Source: Astropecten irregularis
Lineage: Eukaryota; Echinodermata; Asteroidea; Paxillosida; Astropectinidae
Reading direction: 5' to 3'
Length of the DNA: 64,000 nt
NCBI GenBank assembly: GCA_963971285.1
Contig: OZ020244.1
Location: 35,402,001 to 35,466,000 of the forward strand
A model generated the notes under the pieces. It worked only from the letters and a program-made list of their open reading frames with translations. It did not search any database and had not been told where the DNA came from. This document shows, one piece after another, positions 11,101-21,695 of the stretch. A program made the translations under genes and the position numbers. Each line of letters opens with the position of its first letter. The first letter of the stretch is position 1.

Positions 11101-13148
11101 TCTCACTGAGCAGGTAAACCCAGGGTAAACAAGATATAAATAAATTTCAGGCAGAAAAATATGCAGAAAAATGTTAATGGTAGGCCTAATATAATATGTT
11201 TCTACCACAGTCACCGTCATGTATAAGTATGAGGTAAATCTGTGAAGATTTATGCTTTCGGTATGCTACCAAAGTATCATACCTAATTATATGTCGACGA
11301 ATATTGCAGAAGACATATAGGATTAGCAAAGATGTGCGTTTTGGTACTTAATACAGAAGTGAAGGTCTTACACTTCTTTACAGACGTTGTTTCATGTACC
11401 GTTTTTACGCTTAGTTCATCTGGATAGCAGAAATACGGCCAAAATAATCTTGCCCCCTACCGGACCCTCCAAATCCTTCACGATTAATACACCAATGCTT
11501 TCGAAATGCTATTTCCTTGAAAAACCGGAATCTGATGAACCAAGATTTCCCATGATGGTGACAGTTTGACACTGTTTAAGAACTGTTGAGTCCATTTTCT
11601 GTCTCAAACTCAATAGTTGTTCATGTTGGAGGCCTTGCAATTCCTGTACGCTGCCTTTACAGGTTGTCAATTAAGAAATCAGATTCATGGGCAAAAATAT
11701 CAAGACAGATACAGTAACAGTCATCTGTGAAGATTTCAGTCCCATGCGGTGCCCACTTTGTGAGAAAACGGCCACAGTGTTTAAGGTTTTTCTCTTTTAT
11801 TTTTGTTCTTTTCAAAGATCAAAAAGATTTTCGGTCGTTGTTTTATTCTTTTCTGGATAAATACAGCATTTCAGGCGGAAGCATTTTAACGGTAGGCCTA
11901 TATGTTTCTACCACCACCATCTTCATACCCTGTAAGTTATACATAAATCTGTGAACATTTCTGTTTTGGCTACTTACCAAAGTATGATACTACCTTTAAA
12001 GGCCCCGTCGTTCCTCAGCACTTGTTTGGTTAGCCCATGGAGAAATAAGACACTGTGTCTTATTTATTTCTCCACTGTGTCTTATTTCTCCATGGTTATA
12101 GACAGCAGAAAATGTTGTCTGGCATGGGCCATTCCATACTTTGTGTGTTGTACCTGATCATTTGAAATTGGTTTCAAGTGGTACCTCGTTCGTTTGATCA
12201 AATGTAAATTTTGGGGACTTTAAGAGGCCCCCAGGGGGCACATGCAGCAGGGGGATCCCGGCAGACATCTATATCTATGTATGATACATTACACCATAAA
12301 TGTTTATGTGTTCAGATATTGGTACCTCGTTCGTTTGATCAAAATGCTCTGGGCTGCTGCTCTATTGATAGCCCATGGCCCATGGAGGTAGACATTTGCC
12401 ACTAGCACTTCTGTTACATAATAACCTGGCTAAGTTCATTGTGTACTGCACAAGTGCACATGGCTTGGGCTATATCTGCTTGGGATTTTGTTTTGCTACC
12501 GCCATTTTGTGTCCTGAATGAAGGGATTGAGATAGTATACATGGCGAAGCTGGAGCCTTTCTTCGTCTTCGCTATGTGACCCAATCCATTCGTTTTGTTT
12601 TCACTCCTCAAAATGACGGGAGCGAATCAAGTCCCAAGTCGAGTTAGGCCTAAGCCAGGGGCCAATTTCATAGAGCTGCTTAAGCACAAAATTTGCTTAA
12701 GCATGAAAAGTCTTCCTTGATCAAACAGGATTTTCAACCAAATTTTCATGTGATGTTTACTGCTTTTGACTTGTATTCGGCCATTGTTTGCTTAGCATAA
12801 CATTCACAAGGAGTTTTGGCCAGCATACTGATTTTATCTACCAAGGTTTTTTCGTGCTTAAGCAAATTTTCTGCTTAAGCAGCTCTATGAAATTGGCCCC
12901 TGATCTTGTAAATAAATTAGCATCTTAGTTTTCTTACTCAGTAAGGCCATGGTGAGCGCTCCGGTGGATATGACAAAGCTAGTGCTAGCAGCATTGGATT
13001 CAAAATGCTCCATCCAGATGTTGAGGTAGACACCGCGTGACATGGTGATGCCAATCCCCGTAAAATACGCCAGGAACGAAGCAGCCATCACCACCCATGC
13101 CCAGCCTGTATCGGTCGCCATCCTTTCACTAGCTACCGATGATGACAT
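3415..13148 (-). CDS. Monocarboxylate transporter-like protein (SLC16 family), 4 exons
   Basis: Exons join as 12938-13148, 8975-9118, 5694-6737 and 3415-3527, all with GT-AG borders and matching phase, giving 503 aa, a normal SLC16 length. The family TM1 signature is present as DTGWAW (13-18), and the TM5 signature as YFEKR with following GLATVG (136-151). GRTGHGWFIDKK (371-382) fits the conserved start of the second half. The last exon supplies the typical G-x-x-YDQTGSYD ending of TM11-12. Twelve membrane helices are expected with a long cytosolic loop of about 130 residues (194-322) that begins with a very basic stretch (GGRRKRRRHARH). Family members move monocarboxylates, aromatic amino acids or thyroid hormone; the substrate cannot be set here. 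Start is the ATG reading MSSSVAS; the frame upstream lacks another ATG. Reading straight through the exon 3 donor gives repeat-derived nonsense, so the last exon is at 3415-3527. Confidence 0.88.
3696..4051. mobile_element. MITE family 1, full copy (transporter intron 3)
   Basis: About 356 bp with inverted termini AAAGGTAGTATCATACTTTG and its complement and a central palindrome around TTTTAGACGATCAAAA. No coding capacity. This is the most abundant repeat in the window; further copies are listed separately. Ends often read TTAAAGG and CCTTTAA, which could reflect a TTAA target. Confidence 0.8.
4207..4715. mobile_element. Inverted-repeat element with CGTACGC-rich arms
   Basis: Left end GGGGCCGTC then AAAGTACGTACGCACG, right end the near-exact complement. 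The element is bordered by ATA on both sides (4204-4206 and 4716-4718), a plausible 3-bp target duplication. The arms hold C-rich blocks separated by repeated TACGCATGGCGTACGCA. Non-coding. Confidence 0.65.
5138..5403. repeat. Palindromic repeat with AGGCTC hexamer array
   Basis: TTTACGAAACGGAGGCTC on the left is mirrored by GAGCCTCCGTTTCGTAAA on the right. The left arm has expanded into about eight tandem AGGCTC hexamers (5148-5190). Related elements lie at 39723-39968, about 51030-51110 and about 54940-55440. The stretch 5505-5690, next to the transporter exon 3 donor, is of the same make-up. Confidence 0.6.
6850..7355. mobile_element. MITE family 2 copy with family 1 sequence inside
   Basis: The outer parts match a second miniature family also found near 46952-47330, 62650-63045 and 56060-56450 (hallmarks: GTGACTGTTTGCACTGTTTA, and a segment ending in GACCTTTACCAATCAT). 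Between them, about 7065-7190, is sequence like half of a family 1 element. It lies in transporter intron 2, 112 bases from exon 3. Confidence 0.6.
7359..7717. mobile_element. PIF/Harbinger-like MITE with TTA target duplication
   Basis: Termini are TGCTAGGAGTCCA and TGGACTCCTAGCA, perfect over 13 bp, and TTA flanks both sides (7356-7358 and 7718-7720). The interior is a GC-rich string of GGCGCC-like inverted repeats. A 3-bp TTA duplication is the hallmark of PIF/Harbinger insertion. Non-coding; it sits in transporter intron 2. Confidence 0.75.
8070..8585. mobile_element. Non-autonomous repeat with GTGGTCGCCATGACACATG ends
   Basis: The left part has GTGGTCGCCATGACACATG and the right part the complement-like CATGTGTCATGGCGGCCAC, so the ends are inverted. 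A second copy spans about 26684-27195, and a fragment lies at about 2330-2455. No coding capacity. Confidence 0.6.
9748..10379. mobile_element. hAT-like non-autonomous element rich in GAGTAC
   Basis: Ends are CAGTGCTGGAGT and ACTCCAACACTG (one mismatch); a CAGTG start is typical of hAT termini. The 8 bases on either side, CCAATCAG (9740-9747) and CCAATTAC (10380-10387), agree at six positions, consistent with an old 8-bp duplication. Both arms are built from many GAGTCCGAGTAC-type repeats around an AT-rich middle. Located in transporter intron 1. Confidence 0.6.
10795..11287. mobile_element. MITE family 1, degenerate interrupted copy
   Basis: GATCCATGGGCAAAAATATA and the following family 1 landmarks are readable to about 11030; the second end is readable from about 11143 to 11287, with foreign sequence between. 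Non-coding. Confidence 0.5.
11679..12003. mobile_element. MITE family 1, copy lacking one end
   Basis: Starts inside the element at CAGATTCATGGGCAAAAATA and runs to the normal terminus CAAAGTATGATACTACCTTT. Lies in intron 1 of the transporter. Confidence 0.65.
12656..12902. mobile_element. MITE family 4 next to transporter exon 1 donor
   Basis: Long inverted arms CAGGGGCCAATTTCATAGAG and the complement, with GCTTAAGC blocks in both. The right end stops about 30 bases from the intron 1 splice donor. Other members: 20361-20601, about 33413-33657, 33982-34229 and 52652-52900. No target duplication is obvious. Confidence 0.7.
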
Positions 13149-13470
13149 GACCTCATACACCCTTCAACCTCACATTAACCTCCCGTACAATCTACTGCTA
13201 TAACTGCCTGTGCTGTTTTTGTATGCCCGCACTGTAACACTGAACAAAACTACAGCAAGTCAGCTGTGGCATATAGAGGAAAAATGTTTCCTTCCTCTAT
13301 GGATGTAGCTATCGTGCATAAGATATTAGAACGTGGATCATAGAAAGCTTCATACCGGTAATCAATACACTGTACACGACTATGTTATTACTCAACGTAC
13401 GAACCGATTCCCCGCACTGACCCGCATGCACGTGCGTATGTACGTGCGTATGTACGTACGTAAAGACCAG

Positions 13471-13851
13471 TTTAAAGGTACTATCATGCATACTTTGGTT
13501 TTTGTCAAACTCAAAGAAACCCAGATTCATGGGCACAAATATCAAGACAGATACAATAACAGTCATCTGTGAAAATTGTCAATTTCATACAGTGCCCACT
13601 TTTTGAGAAAACAGTGAAAAACGGCCATAGTATTTCTGAAGTCTTTTCTCTTTTATTTTTGATCTTAAAAAAAAAATAAAATTTCGGTCGTTGTTTTAAT
13701 CATTTCTGGATAAATACAGCATTTCAGGCGGGAAAAAAAAAGTAACGGTATCTTTCTACCATCACCATCTTCACACCCTGTAAGTTATACGTAAACCTGT
13801 GAACATTTCTGTTTTGGCAATTCTTACCAAAGTATGATACTACCTTTAAAA
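13471..13851. mobile_element. MITE family 1 copy inside an ACGTACGT-rich repeat
   Basis: Recognised from TTTAAAGGTACTATCATGCA to GTATGATACTACCTTTAAA. On both sides lie CGTACGTGCGTATGTACGTA-type tracts (about 13420-13462 and 13865-13902), as if the element split an older palindromic repeat. It lies upstream of transporter exon 1. Confidence 0.65.
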
Positions 13852-14548
13852 CATAGAGAGGCCTTTACGTACAATGTACGTACGTGCGTGCGGGCCAGTA
13901 CGGGTAATTTGTTCGAACTTTCGATTAATAGTCATGAGCCAAGACTAAATACGGTACTGTGTATGGTTACAACAACCCCCCCCCCCCCACCCTCCGCAAT
14001 TTAAATCAATTTAATCACTTCATTGATTACATAACAGTTTATTCGACTTATTCTACAACACCGGGTGCTCAAAATATTGACTGTACTTATGCACCTTGCG
14101 CCATTAACATGAAGAAAGTAATGGCGAATTCGTCGTGTACAATATTCAGTATAGGCCTACATGTACATTGTACATTGTAGGCCAACATTGTATTCCAATA
14201 CACGGCACACAGGCACGGTTGATTGAACAAAATACACTAACCATTGATGAGGGAACACATGAGCCACGCCATGCAATTCAAGATTCACACCGTTTTTGTA
14301 TACGGTCTATTCCATTTTGTAAACAGGGATTATTGTACGATGGTACATTCGAAGTCCTCCACATGATCTGAAGGGGCGAAGACATGGAGGGGGTTGATGA
14401 AGAGGGGGTACACCCCTCCCAGGAATTTCATTTTGTATTTTGTGCACAAACATAATATGAATGTACGACCCATCTCCGTGAGGGCCACCCACGGAGGAAG
14501 GAAAGACTGCCCATTAATTAAAGGACGGTAGTAGCTATAGGCTATCAT

Positions 14549-14914
14549 TATTTTGGTTTTTCCTACCTCCATGGTTTTATCAAAGAAATACAGATTCATG
14601 GGCAAAAATACCAACACAGATACAGTGACATGTCATCTGTGATAATTTCAGTCCCATGCGGTGCACACTTTTTGAGAAAACAGTGAAAAACAGCCACAGT
14701 ATTTCTTAAGTCTTTTCTCTTTTATTTTTGATCATAAAAGATCAAAAAGATTTTCAGTCGTTGGTTTACTAATTTCTGGATAATACACCATTTCGGGAGG
14801 AAGAATTTTAACGGTAGGTCTTTACCACCACCATCTCCATACCCTGTAAGTTATACGTAAATCTGTGAACATTTCTGTCTTGGTGTCTTACCAAAGTATG
14901 ATACTACCTTAATT
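14549..14914. mobile_element. MITE family 1 copy
   Basis: Family landmarks in order: ATTCATGGGCAAAAATACCA, GTCATCTGTGATAATTTCAG, TTTGATCATAAAAGATCAAA, terminus AAAGTATGATACTACC. Intergenic, non-coding. Confidence 0.65.
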
Positions 14915-15040
14915 TAAATCAAAATCATAACGTGTCAAGTGAAGACGCGTCGACTATATCGATCGTGACAGTACGGACATTCGATTTCACGCACAGCCTA
15001 TGATTGGTAACATACCTAAACAGAAATCACATGATTATGA

Positions 15041-15331
15041 TCACAAGGTATGAAGATGGTGCTGGTAGAAACATACCGTTAAAAAAGTTCGGCCTGAAAT
15101 TTATCCAGAAATTAGTAAAACAACGACCGAAAATCTTTTCGATATTTTCAAAAATAAAAGAAAAAAAGACTTAAGAAATACTGTGGCTATTTTTTTCACT
15201 GTTTTCTAAACAATTATGGAATGGATTTTTTTTTTACAGATGACTCTTACTGTATCTGTCTTGATATTTTTGCCCATGAATCTGTATTTCTTTGATAAAA
15301 ACCAATGTATGATATTCCCTTTAAATAATAG
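15041..15331. mobile_element. MITE family 1 copy, opposite orientation
   Basis: Runs from GGTATGAAGATGGTGCTGGT to AATGTATGATATTCCCTTTA in the reverse sense to the copy at 14549-14914. The left terminus is missing. Confidence 0.55.
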
Positions 15332-15409
15332 GCAGGTCGAGCAAAAAAAAAAAAACTACCGTAGCTCAGTCATGCCACAACGTGACTGAATAAAAAAATA
15401 TTAAAAACT

Positions 15410-18400
15410 AGACATTGTGGTTGTGGGAACAACCACTAGGTGTTCGGGCTCTCATTTCGTACTGGAACTGTTAAGAGAATGTTTGATGGAACGCGTGTAT
15501 GGCATAATTATTGAAATACACTTAAACTGTGTGATTGAGCAAGTACTGATCATGCTGATTGTACAGTGTATTCGTACATGTACAGTGACTGATAGCGTAT
15601 AGAAAATCGTGTCACCTTTAAATAATGTAAACTTGCCCGGACGATAACTTCCGGTTAGTTAATCACAAACAACTGAAAATTGGCAGAAATCATCGAATGT
15701 GTACAATGTAAACAATTTGCAATTTGCACTGATGTACGTCATGTAATCACTGAAAAAACAGTATTTGAATAATTACATAATGTTTCCTTTAAAGACGCAT
15801 AACTTCCAGTTGAATGACGTCACAGATTTCAAACTTCACACATATGTCAAGGTGCAATAGTGCTTTAAACTCTCAAAATTTGGCGGAAATCCGTTGTTTA
15901 TTTTTGGATTACGTAATCACTGTATATCTTTAATCCACCGTAGAGGGCGCTATACAGCCCGTATGACGTCATCGTTTTTATTTTCTGAAAGCCGAAGACC
16001 TACTCTATCTTTTTGCCGAGCAATTGTATGTGCCCAAAACCTTTCCGATTTTGAGTTATTTTGAGTCAAAGTTCAACTTCCGGTAACACCGGAAGTGAAG
16101 GTCATTTGTACACAACATTGAATATATTAATTGTTGAGATTCATGTGGTGAGTAACATATGTCAATATCAAAATCGTAGGTCATGTGGTTCTCAAGTTAT
16201 AAAGCACCAAAGTTTTTCGTAAAAACGCATGTAATTTGATACCCGATGACGTCATCATGACGTCAATCTTCTAAATACAACTTGACATCATGACCAAAGT
16301 TCCCACTAAGTTTCAACTCAATATCTTGTACCTGTCACCAAGAAGTCCTGCTGACAAGTTTGGGGAAAAAAAATAAAAAAAAACTAGACATTGTGGTTGT
16401 GGGAACAACCACTAGGTGTTCGGGGTCTCATTTCGTAGTTGAACTGTTATGTGAAGATGTTGGAACGTATGTGATCAATTAATGGCATATTGAAAGACAC
16501 TTACACTGCATGACTGAAATACTGATCATGCTGATTGCTTTATTCGTACACTTAACAGGCAGCTGAACGGTATAGAAAATGGCTTCACCTTTAAAAAAAA
16601 TTATATTCAATGTATATTATGCATCACAAACAAAAATCTAGTGGCCCTTGTATCTTTTTTTTCTACCTCCATGCTCTGATCCATAAACCAAAATTTAATT
16701 TTGTTCATCATTATTAGGACTTTCCTCAAACAATTTGATTTATGAGGTCTGAAAGAAATAAGTCTCTACAGTTATCATTGTACATCAGTCATCAGATGTA
16801 TCCTGAGTTTCTTCATCATTTGAGTGTGTCTGTTTAAAACTTTAGCTCATAAAATGATATGCTCCCCCTTTGATTATGTCTCCGTCATTTTCAAACATTG
16901 ATAGTATTACCCAGTTTTTCGATATTAATACCACTTGACCAGTTCATCAAACGTGTCAGCACAAGCTTTGACAAGAGCACTACTCCCCAAAGGATATTTC
17001 ATGGAGTTGAAAAACACTATCCAATAATGAAAATCAATGTCAATCTTTCAGTCCGATTCTCACGGTGGATGTGATAAAGTTAACTTTATAACAGCAGTCG
17101 CCTGTACATGCAACATCATCATTCAATTCTCAACGTGTTTTGCATCACAAGAGGGCGCTGTTGTAAGGACTCTATTCCAACAACAGAGAAACGATCATCT
17201 AGCTTGAACGTTAGGTGTTTATGCAGTTGATATATCACACATTGTATATTATCGCCATCACAGACAACCAAATTTAAGTTTTAAAAAGTTTAAATCATGA
17301 AATGGTACGTACATTGTCCGGGATTACATACATTGAATCAATTTATTCCAATATTTGAAAAAAATGTTCAATCACAATTGGTGTACATCACCTTTAAAAT
17401 ATGCAATATTGTCATGACGATAACTTCCGGTTAGTTCATCACAGACAACTCAAAGTTTGCAGACATCATTCTATGCGTACAATGTAAATAGTTTGCAATT
17501 TTCATCGATGCACGTCACATGATTACTGAGTAAACAGTATTTGAATAATGACGTAAGTTCTCCTTTAAAAGAGCATAACTTCCGGTTGAATGACGTCACC
17601 ACTTTTAAATTTCACACACATGTCAAAGTGCATAAGAGCTTCACACTTACCAAATTTGGCGGAAATTAATTGTTAACTTTCGGATTACGTAATCACTGTA
17701 TGTCTTTAATCAACCGTAGAGGGCGCTATATAGCCTGCATGACGTCATCATTTACATTTTCTGAAAGCCCAAGACCTACTCTATCTTTTACCCATTGAGG
17801 TTTTTTGTGCCCAAATCCTTCCGTTTTCGAGTTATTTTGAGTCAAACTTCAACTTCCGGTAACACCGGAAGTGAAGGTCATTTGTGCACAACACTAAATA
17901 TGTTAATTGTTGACATTCACGTGTTGAGTAACATATGTCAATATCAAAATCGTAGGTCATGTGGTTCTCAAGTTATAAAGCACCAAAGTTTTTCCTAAAA
18001 ACGCGTGTAATTTGATACCCGATGACGTCATCATGACGTCAATCTTCTAGGTACAACTAGGCATCATGTCCGAAGTTCCCACCAAGTTTCATGTCAATAT
18101 CTTGTAACCGTGATATAGAAGTCCTGCTGACAAGTTTGGGTGGAAAAAAAATGGAAAAAAAAAACTCGAACAATTTCAATAGGTGTTCGGCTTGAACCCG
18201 AACACCTAAAAAAATAAAAACTAGAGATTGTGTCTGTTGAAAACAGAACACAAGGCTTTTCCGTTTTATGATAGTAAAATGAATTGTCAAACCTTTAACA
18301 CAAAGACATTTGCTTAAGATATTTAATTAAGCCTACTTTTAATATTCTTCGTCATTTTTGTGTCACAAAGAAAGACCTTGCCTAACATTGACTTTTGGTG

Positions 18401-19793
18401 AAAGAATCATGATCATAGCTCTTACCACTTTCAAATTGAGAAGCTACTTCCGGTTTGACCGGAAGTAGAGGTCACAGAGGTCAAGCAATGTAACACAAAT
18501 GAAAAACCCTGCCTTGCATTGACTTTTGGTGAAAGAATCATGATCAAAGCTCTTACCACTTTTAAATGAGGAGCTACTTCCTGTTTGACCGGAAGTAAAG
18601 GACACAGAGGTCAACCAATGTATCACAAAGAAAGACAATGCCTAACATTCACTTTTGGTGAAAGAATCCTGATCCTAACTCGTACCACTTTTAAATGAGG
18701 ATCTACTTCCTGTTTGACCGGAAGTAGAGGTCACAGAGGTCAAGCAATGTAACACAATTGAAAGACCTTGCCTAACATCGTCTATTGGTGAAAGAATCTT
18801 GATCCTAGCTCTTATCACTTTTAAACGAGGAGCTACTTCCTGTTTGACCGGAAGTAGAGGTCACAGAGGTCAAGCAATTTGTCACAATTGAAAGACCTTG
18901 CCTCACATTGTCTATTGGTGAAATAATCATGATCATAGCTCTTACCACTTTTAAATGAGGAGCTACTTCCGGTTTGACCGGAAGTAGAGGTCACAGAGGT
19001 CAAGCAATGTGTCACAATTGAAAGACCTCGCCTAACATTGTCTATTGGTGAAATAATCATGATCATAGCTCTTACCACTTTTAAATGAGGAGCTACTTCC
19101 GGTTTGACCGGAAGTAGAGGTCACAGAGGTCAAGCAATGTGTCACAAATGAAAGGCATTGTCTAACATTGTCTATTGGTGAAAGAATCATGATCATAGCT
19201 CTTACCACTTTTAAATGAGGAGCTACTTCCTGTTTGACCGGAAGTAGAGGTCACAGAGGTCAAGCAATGTGTCACAATGAAAGACCTTGCCTAACATTGT
19301 CTATTGGTGAAAGAATCATGATCATAGCTCTAAACACTTTTAAATGAGGAGCTACTTCCTGTTTGACCGGAAGTAGAGGTCACAGAGGTCAAGCAATGTG
19401 TCACAAAGAAAGACCTTGCCTAACAATCACTTTTGGTGAAAGAATCAACTTAATATCTCAAACCGTTGATTTTTTGTCGATTTTTAAAGATTTTGATTAT
19501 TAAATTCAAATCGCTTGTCACGTGACACCTGATGACGTCATCATGACGAAAAGTTTCGGGGCACAACTACCCTATATGGACTTCCTTCAAACCAAGTTTG
19601 GTTAAAATCAGTTGTTTAAAAGTGACCAAAGTGCCGCGGACAAAAGTCTATGGTAACTCAAACGACAAGAAAAAGAAGAAGAAGAAAAAAAATCAGAACA
19701 AAAGCAATACCTTTTCCGTTGAACACGGAAAAGCCAAAAAAAACTCGAACAATAACAATAGGTGTTCGGCTTGAACCCGAACACCTAATTAAA
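15410..19793. repeat. Tandemly duplicated hairpin-bearing repeat complex
   Basis: Two units start with the same block (CTAGACATTGTGGTTGTGGG, then a CAACCAC complement, then TAGGTGTTCGG) at about 15410 and 16383. Within them 15600-16380 and 17385-18160 are diverged duplicates. The hairpin AGGTGTTCGGCTTGAACC with its complement recurs at about 18179-18208 and 19757-19787. The second part also contains the 130-bp array listed separately. No domain-bearing frame was found. The sequence carries many TGACGTCA palindromes. Confidence 0.7.
18370..19440. repeat. Tandem array, eight units of about 130 bp
   Basis: The landmark CTACTTCC recurs at 18444, 18574, 18703, 18833, 18963, 19093, 19223 and 19352, so the period is 129-130 bp. 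Each unit has the near-palindrome CTTCCGGTTTGACCGGAAG (or CTTCCTG in some), followed by AGGTCACAGAGGTCA in nearly all. Units differ by few substitutions, suggesting recent expansion or homogenisation. Short open frames here are repeat artefacts. Confidence 0.9.
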
Positions 19794-20360
19794 ATGGAGA
19801 CTGTAAAAATCTTCAAGTTCTACGGCCCTGATAAAAAAATTGGTATGTGGATCGGTTTGCAGAAACGCCATGTAAGCGTTCGTACTTTCGCACTTCTATT
19901 TCGTTCGCACTTCTCGTAAAGTTACAGTTTAATCCGAAAATTATATGCTCATGATGGGTTGTGTAAAAGCCATTCAGTACTCATCATCATGGGCCTCCTA
20001 ACCTCGATATTAAATGGTAACTAAGTACAAAGTATTTCCGATAGATTGCATATCGGAAAGAGTTTCACCAATCCAGAATCTGGCAACCTGTTGAAACATG
20101 AAGCCCGCATTTTGTCACCAATAAATAGTACCTAATCTATTGATTAATAATCAATGGACGCGGTTGTATTAAGAATAGTTGCCTATGTAAAATTATTTAA
20201 CCAGTTAAACTGGCCCCGCGGCGAGCTTCGGAATTCAAATTTTGCTTCTAATAATTCTAATAATTGCGCCTAATAATTAGGCTTGATTTTGTTTTAGTAC
20301 TCTTCCGTACCGTCATTGTTTCCCGCCCCAACCATGCAGACCTTTCAAGTGAAGTAAAAC

Positions 20361-20601
20361 TGCAGACAATTTCATAAAACTGTTAAGCACAAAAATTTGC
20401 TTAGCACAAAAATGTATCGCCAAATAAAACAAACCCTCATTGAAAATCCCATTTGATATTCATGGTCAGCGGACAACAGCCAAAGAACAATCACAGTGAT
20501 ACACAACACGTGGAAATTTGGTTGTTAGCCCTGTTTTTATTAAGACAGAAATGTCATGCTTAGCGAATTTTTGTGCTTAAAAGGTTATGAAATTGGCCCC
20601 A
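20361..20601. mobile_element. MITE family 4 copy
   Basis: Left arm CAATTTCATAAAACTGTTAA, right arm ending GAAATTGGCCCC, with the family's GATATTCATGGTCAGC segment in the middle. Non-coding, intergenic. Confidence 0.65.
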
Positions 20602-20657
20602 GAGCGATCGGGATATAGCTAGGTCCCAATACCTCTATACTACGAAGCTGTATATGG

Positions 20658-21082
20658 ACATGCTGAAAAAAAAATTGGCTCTCTCTGACCTAACTCGTAC
20701 GTACGAGTTATATGTCGTACGTATACGAGGCATAAGTCGTACGTACGACTTATGAACCATATCTCGTACGTACGACTTACATCTCGCACGTAAGACTTAC
20801 ATCTCATACGTAGGCTATATTGCCTGATGATGATGTCACGTCATTGCATCTGATGAAGAAGTTGTTGCTACGAAAACTTATGCACATTTTATCTCTAGTA
20901 ACGTGCTATTTGTATTTTTCTATTTTAGCTCGTACGTACGACATAGAACTCTTTCGTACGACTTACATCTCGTATTTACGAGATATAATTCATAAGTCGT
21001 ACGTGCGAGATGTAAGTCGTACGTACGACTTGTATCTCGCACGTACGACATATAACTCGTACAAATTTATTTTTTCAGCATA
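20658..21082. repeat. Inverted-repeat element with TCGTACGTACGA palindromes
   Basis: The ends ATGCTGAAAAAAAAATT and AATTTATTTTTTCAGCAT are inverted. Between them about a dozen variants of CTCGTACGTACGAC alternate in orientation. Because the repeat is near-palindromic, open frames on both strands read as arrays of RTYD or SYVR; these are not genes. Confidence 0.7.
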
Positions 21083-21364
21083 CAACTTCGTACTCTTTAT
21101 AGTCTCAGTGTAACTCATAATGTTATTTGCAGCCTTGCTGATCTTTACGTTACCAAGAGATAGGCCTACACAATGTACAACGTTTTCCTGTTCAATCTCC
21201 TTTAGATTTTTCTTTCCGGCCAAATTTCGAGAAAAGAAAAGAGACAAAAATGAGGGGGGTTATAATTATCAATGAGTGAATAAATTTAAATTTGGTAAAA
21301 GTCATAGAACAGCACACTGTCTGATCAAACATTTACATAAATTAACACACATATGACAATTTGA

Positions 21365-21695
21365 GCTCACTTGGGGAACGAGGGCTTTCCACACTATCCA
21401 AAATCTCGGGGTTGGAAACGGATCGAACCCCAAGATTTTTTTCAACCCTTTTCACACTTGAACATTTTCAACTCCGAGCCAACCCGGGTAGGACAGCCTA
21501 GCCGGATCGAAATCAACCCTTGTAGGGAGCAGGGTTGAAAATCTCAACCCGGTTCCAAACTGCATTTTGCGCCGTGTGACGCGTGTTCTGTGTTGTATGA
21601 GCCCGCGGTTCACCAATGTTGCATCTCTTCGATCCGGTTCAAAAACTTGCCGGGGTGGATCCGGGTTGGTTTCAACATGGATCTAAAAGGACATC
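21365..21695. mobile_element. MITE family 6 copy
   Basis: Contains TCTCGGGGTTGGAAACGGAT, GAGCCAACCCGGGTAGGAC and CAACCCGGTTCCAAACTGCA. A second copy in the other orientation lies at about 32945-33150. Inserted into MITE family 2 sequence, whose remnants flank it (about 21290-21365 and from 21690). Confidence 0.6.

Noticed and set aside
18444-19078. Repeated minus-strand frames reading TSVTSTSGQTGSSSSFKSGK
   Set aside because: They come from the 130-bp tandem array, which explains the repeated peptide; no start or splice context supports translation.
20820-21247. Open frames on both strands rich in RTYD/SYVR
   Set aside because: They are translations of the TCGTACGTACGA palindrome field.
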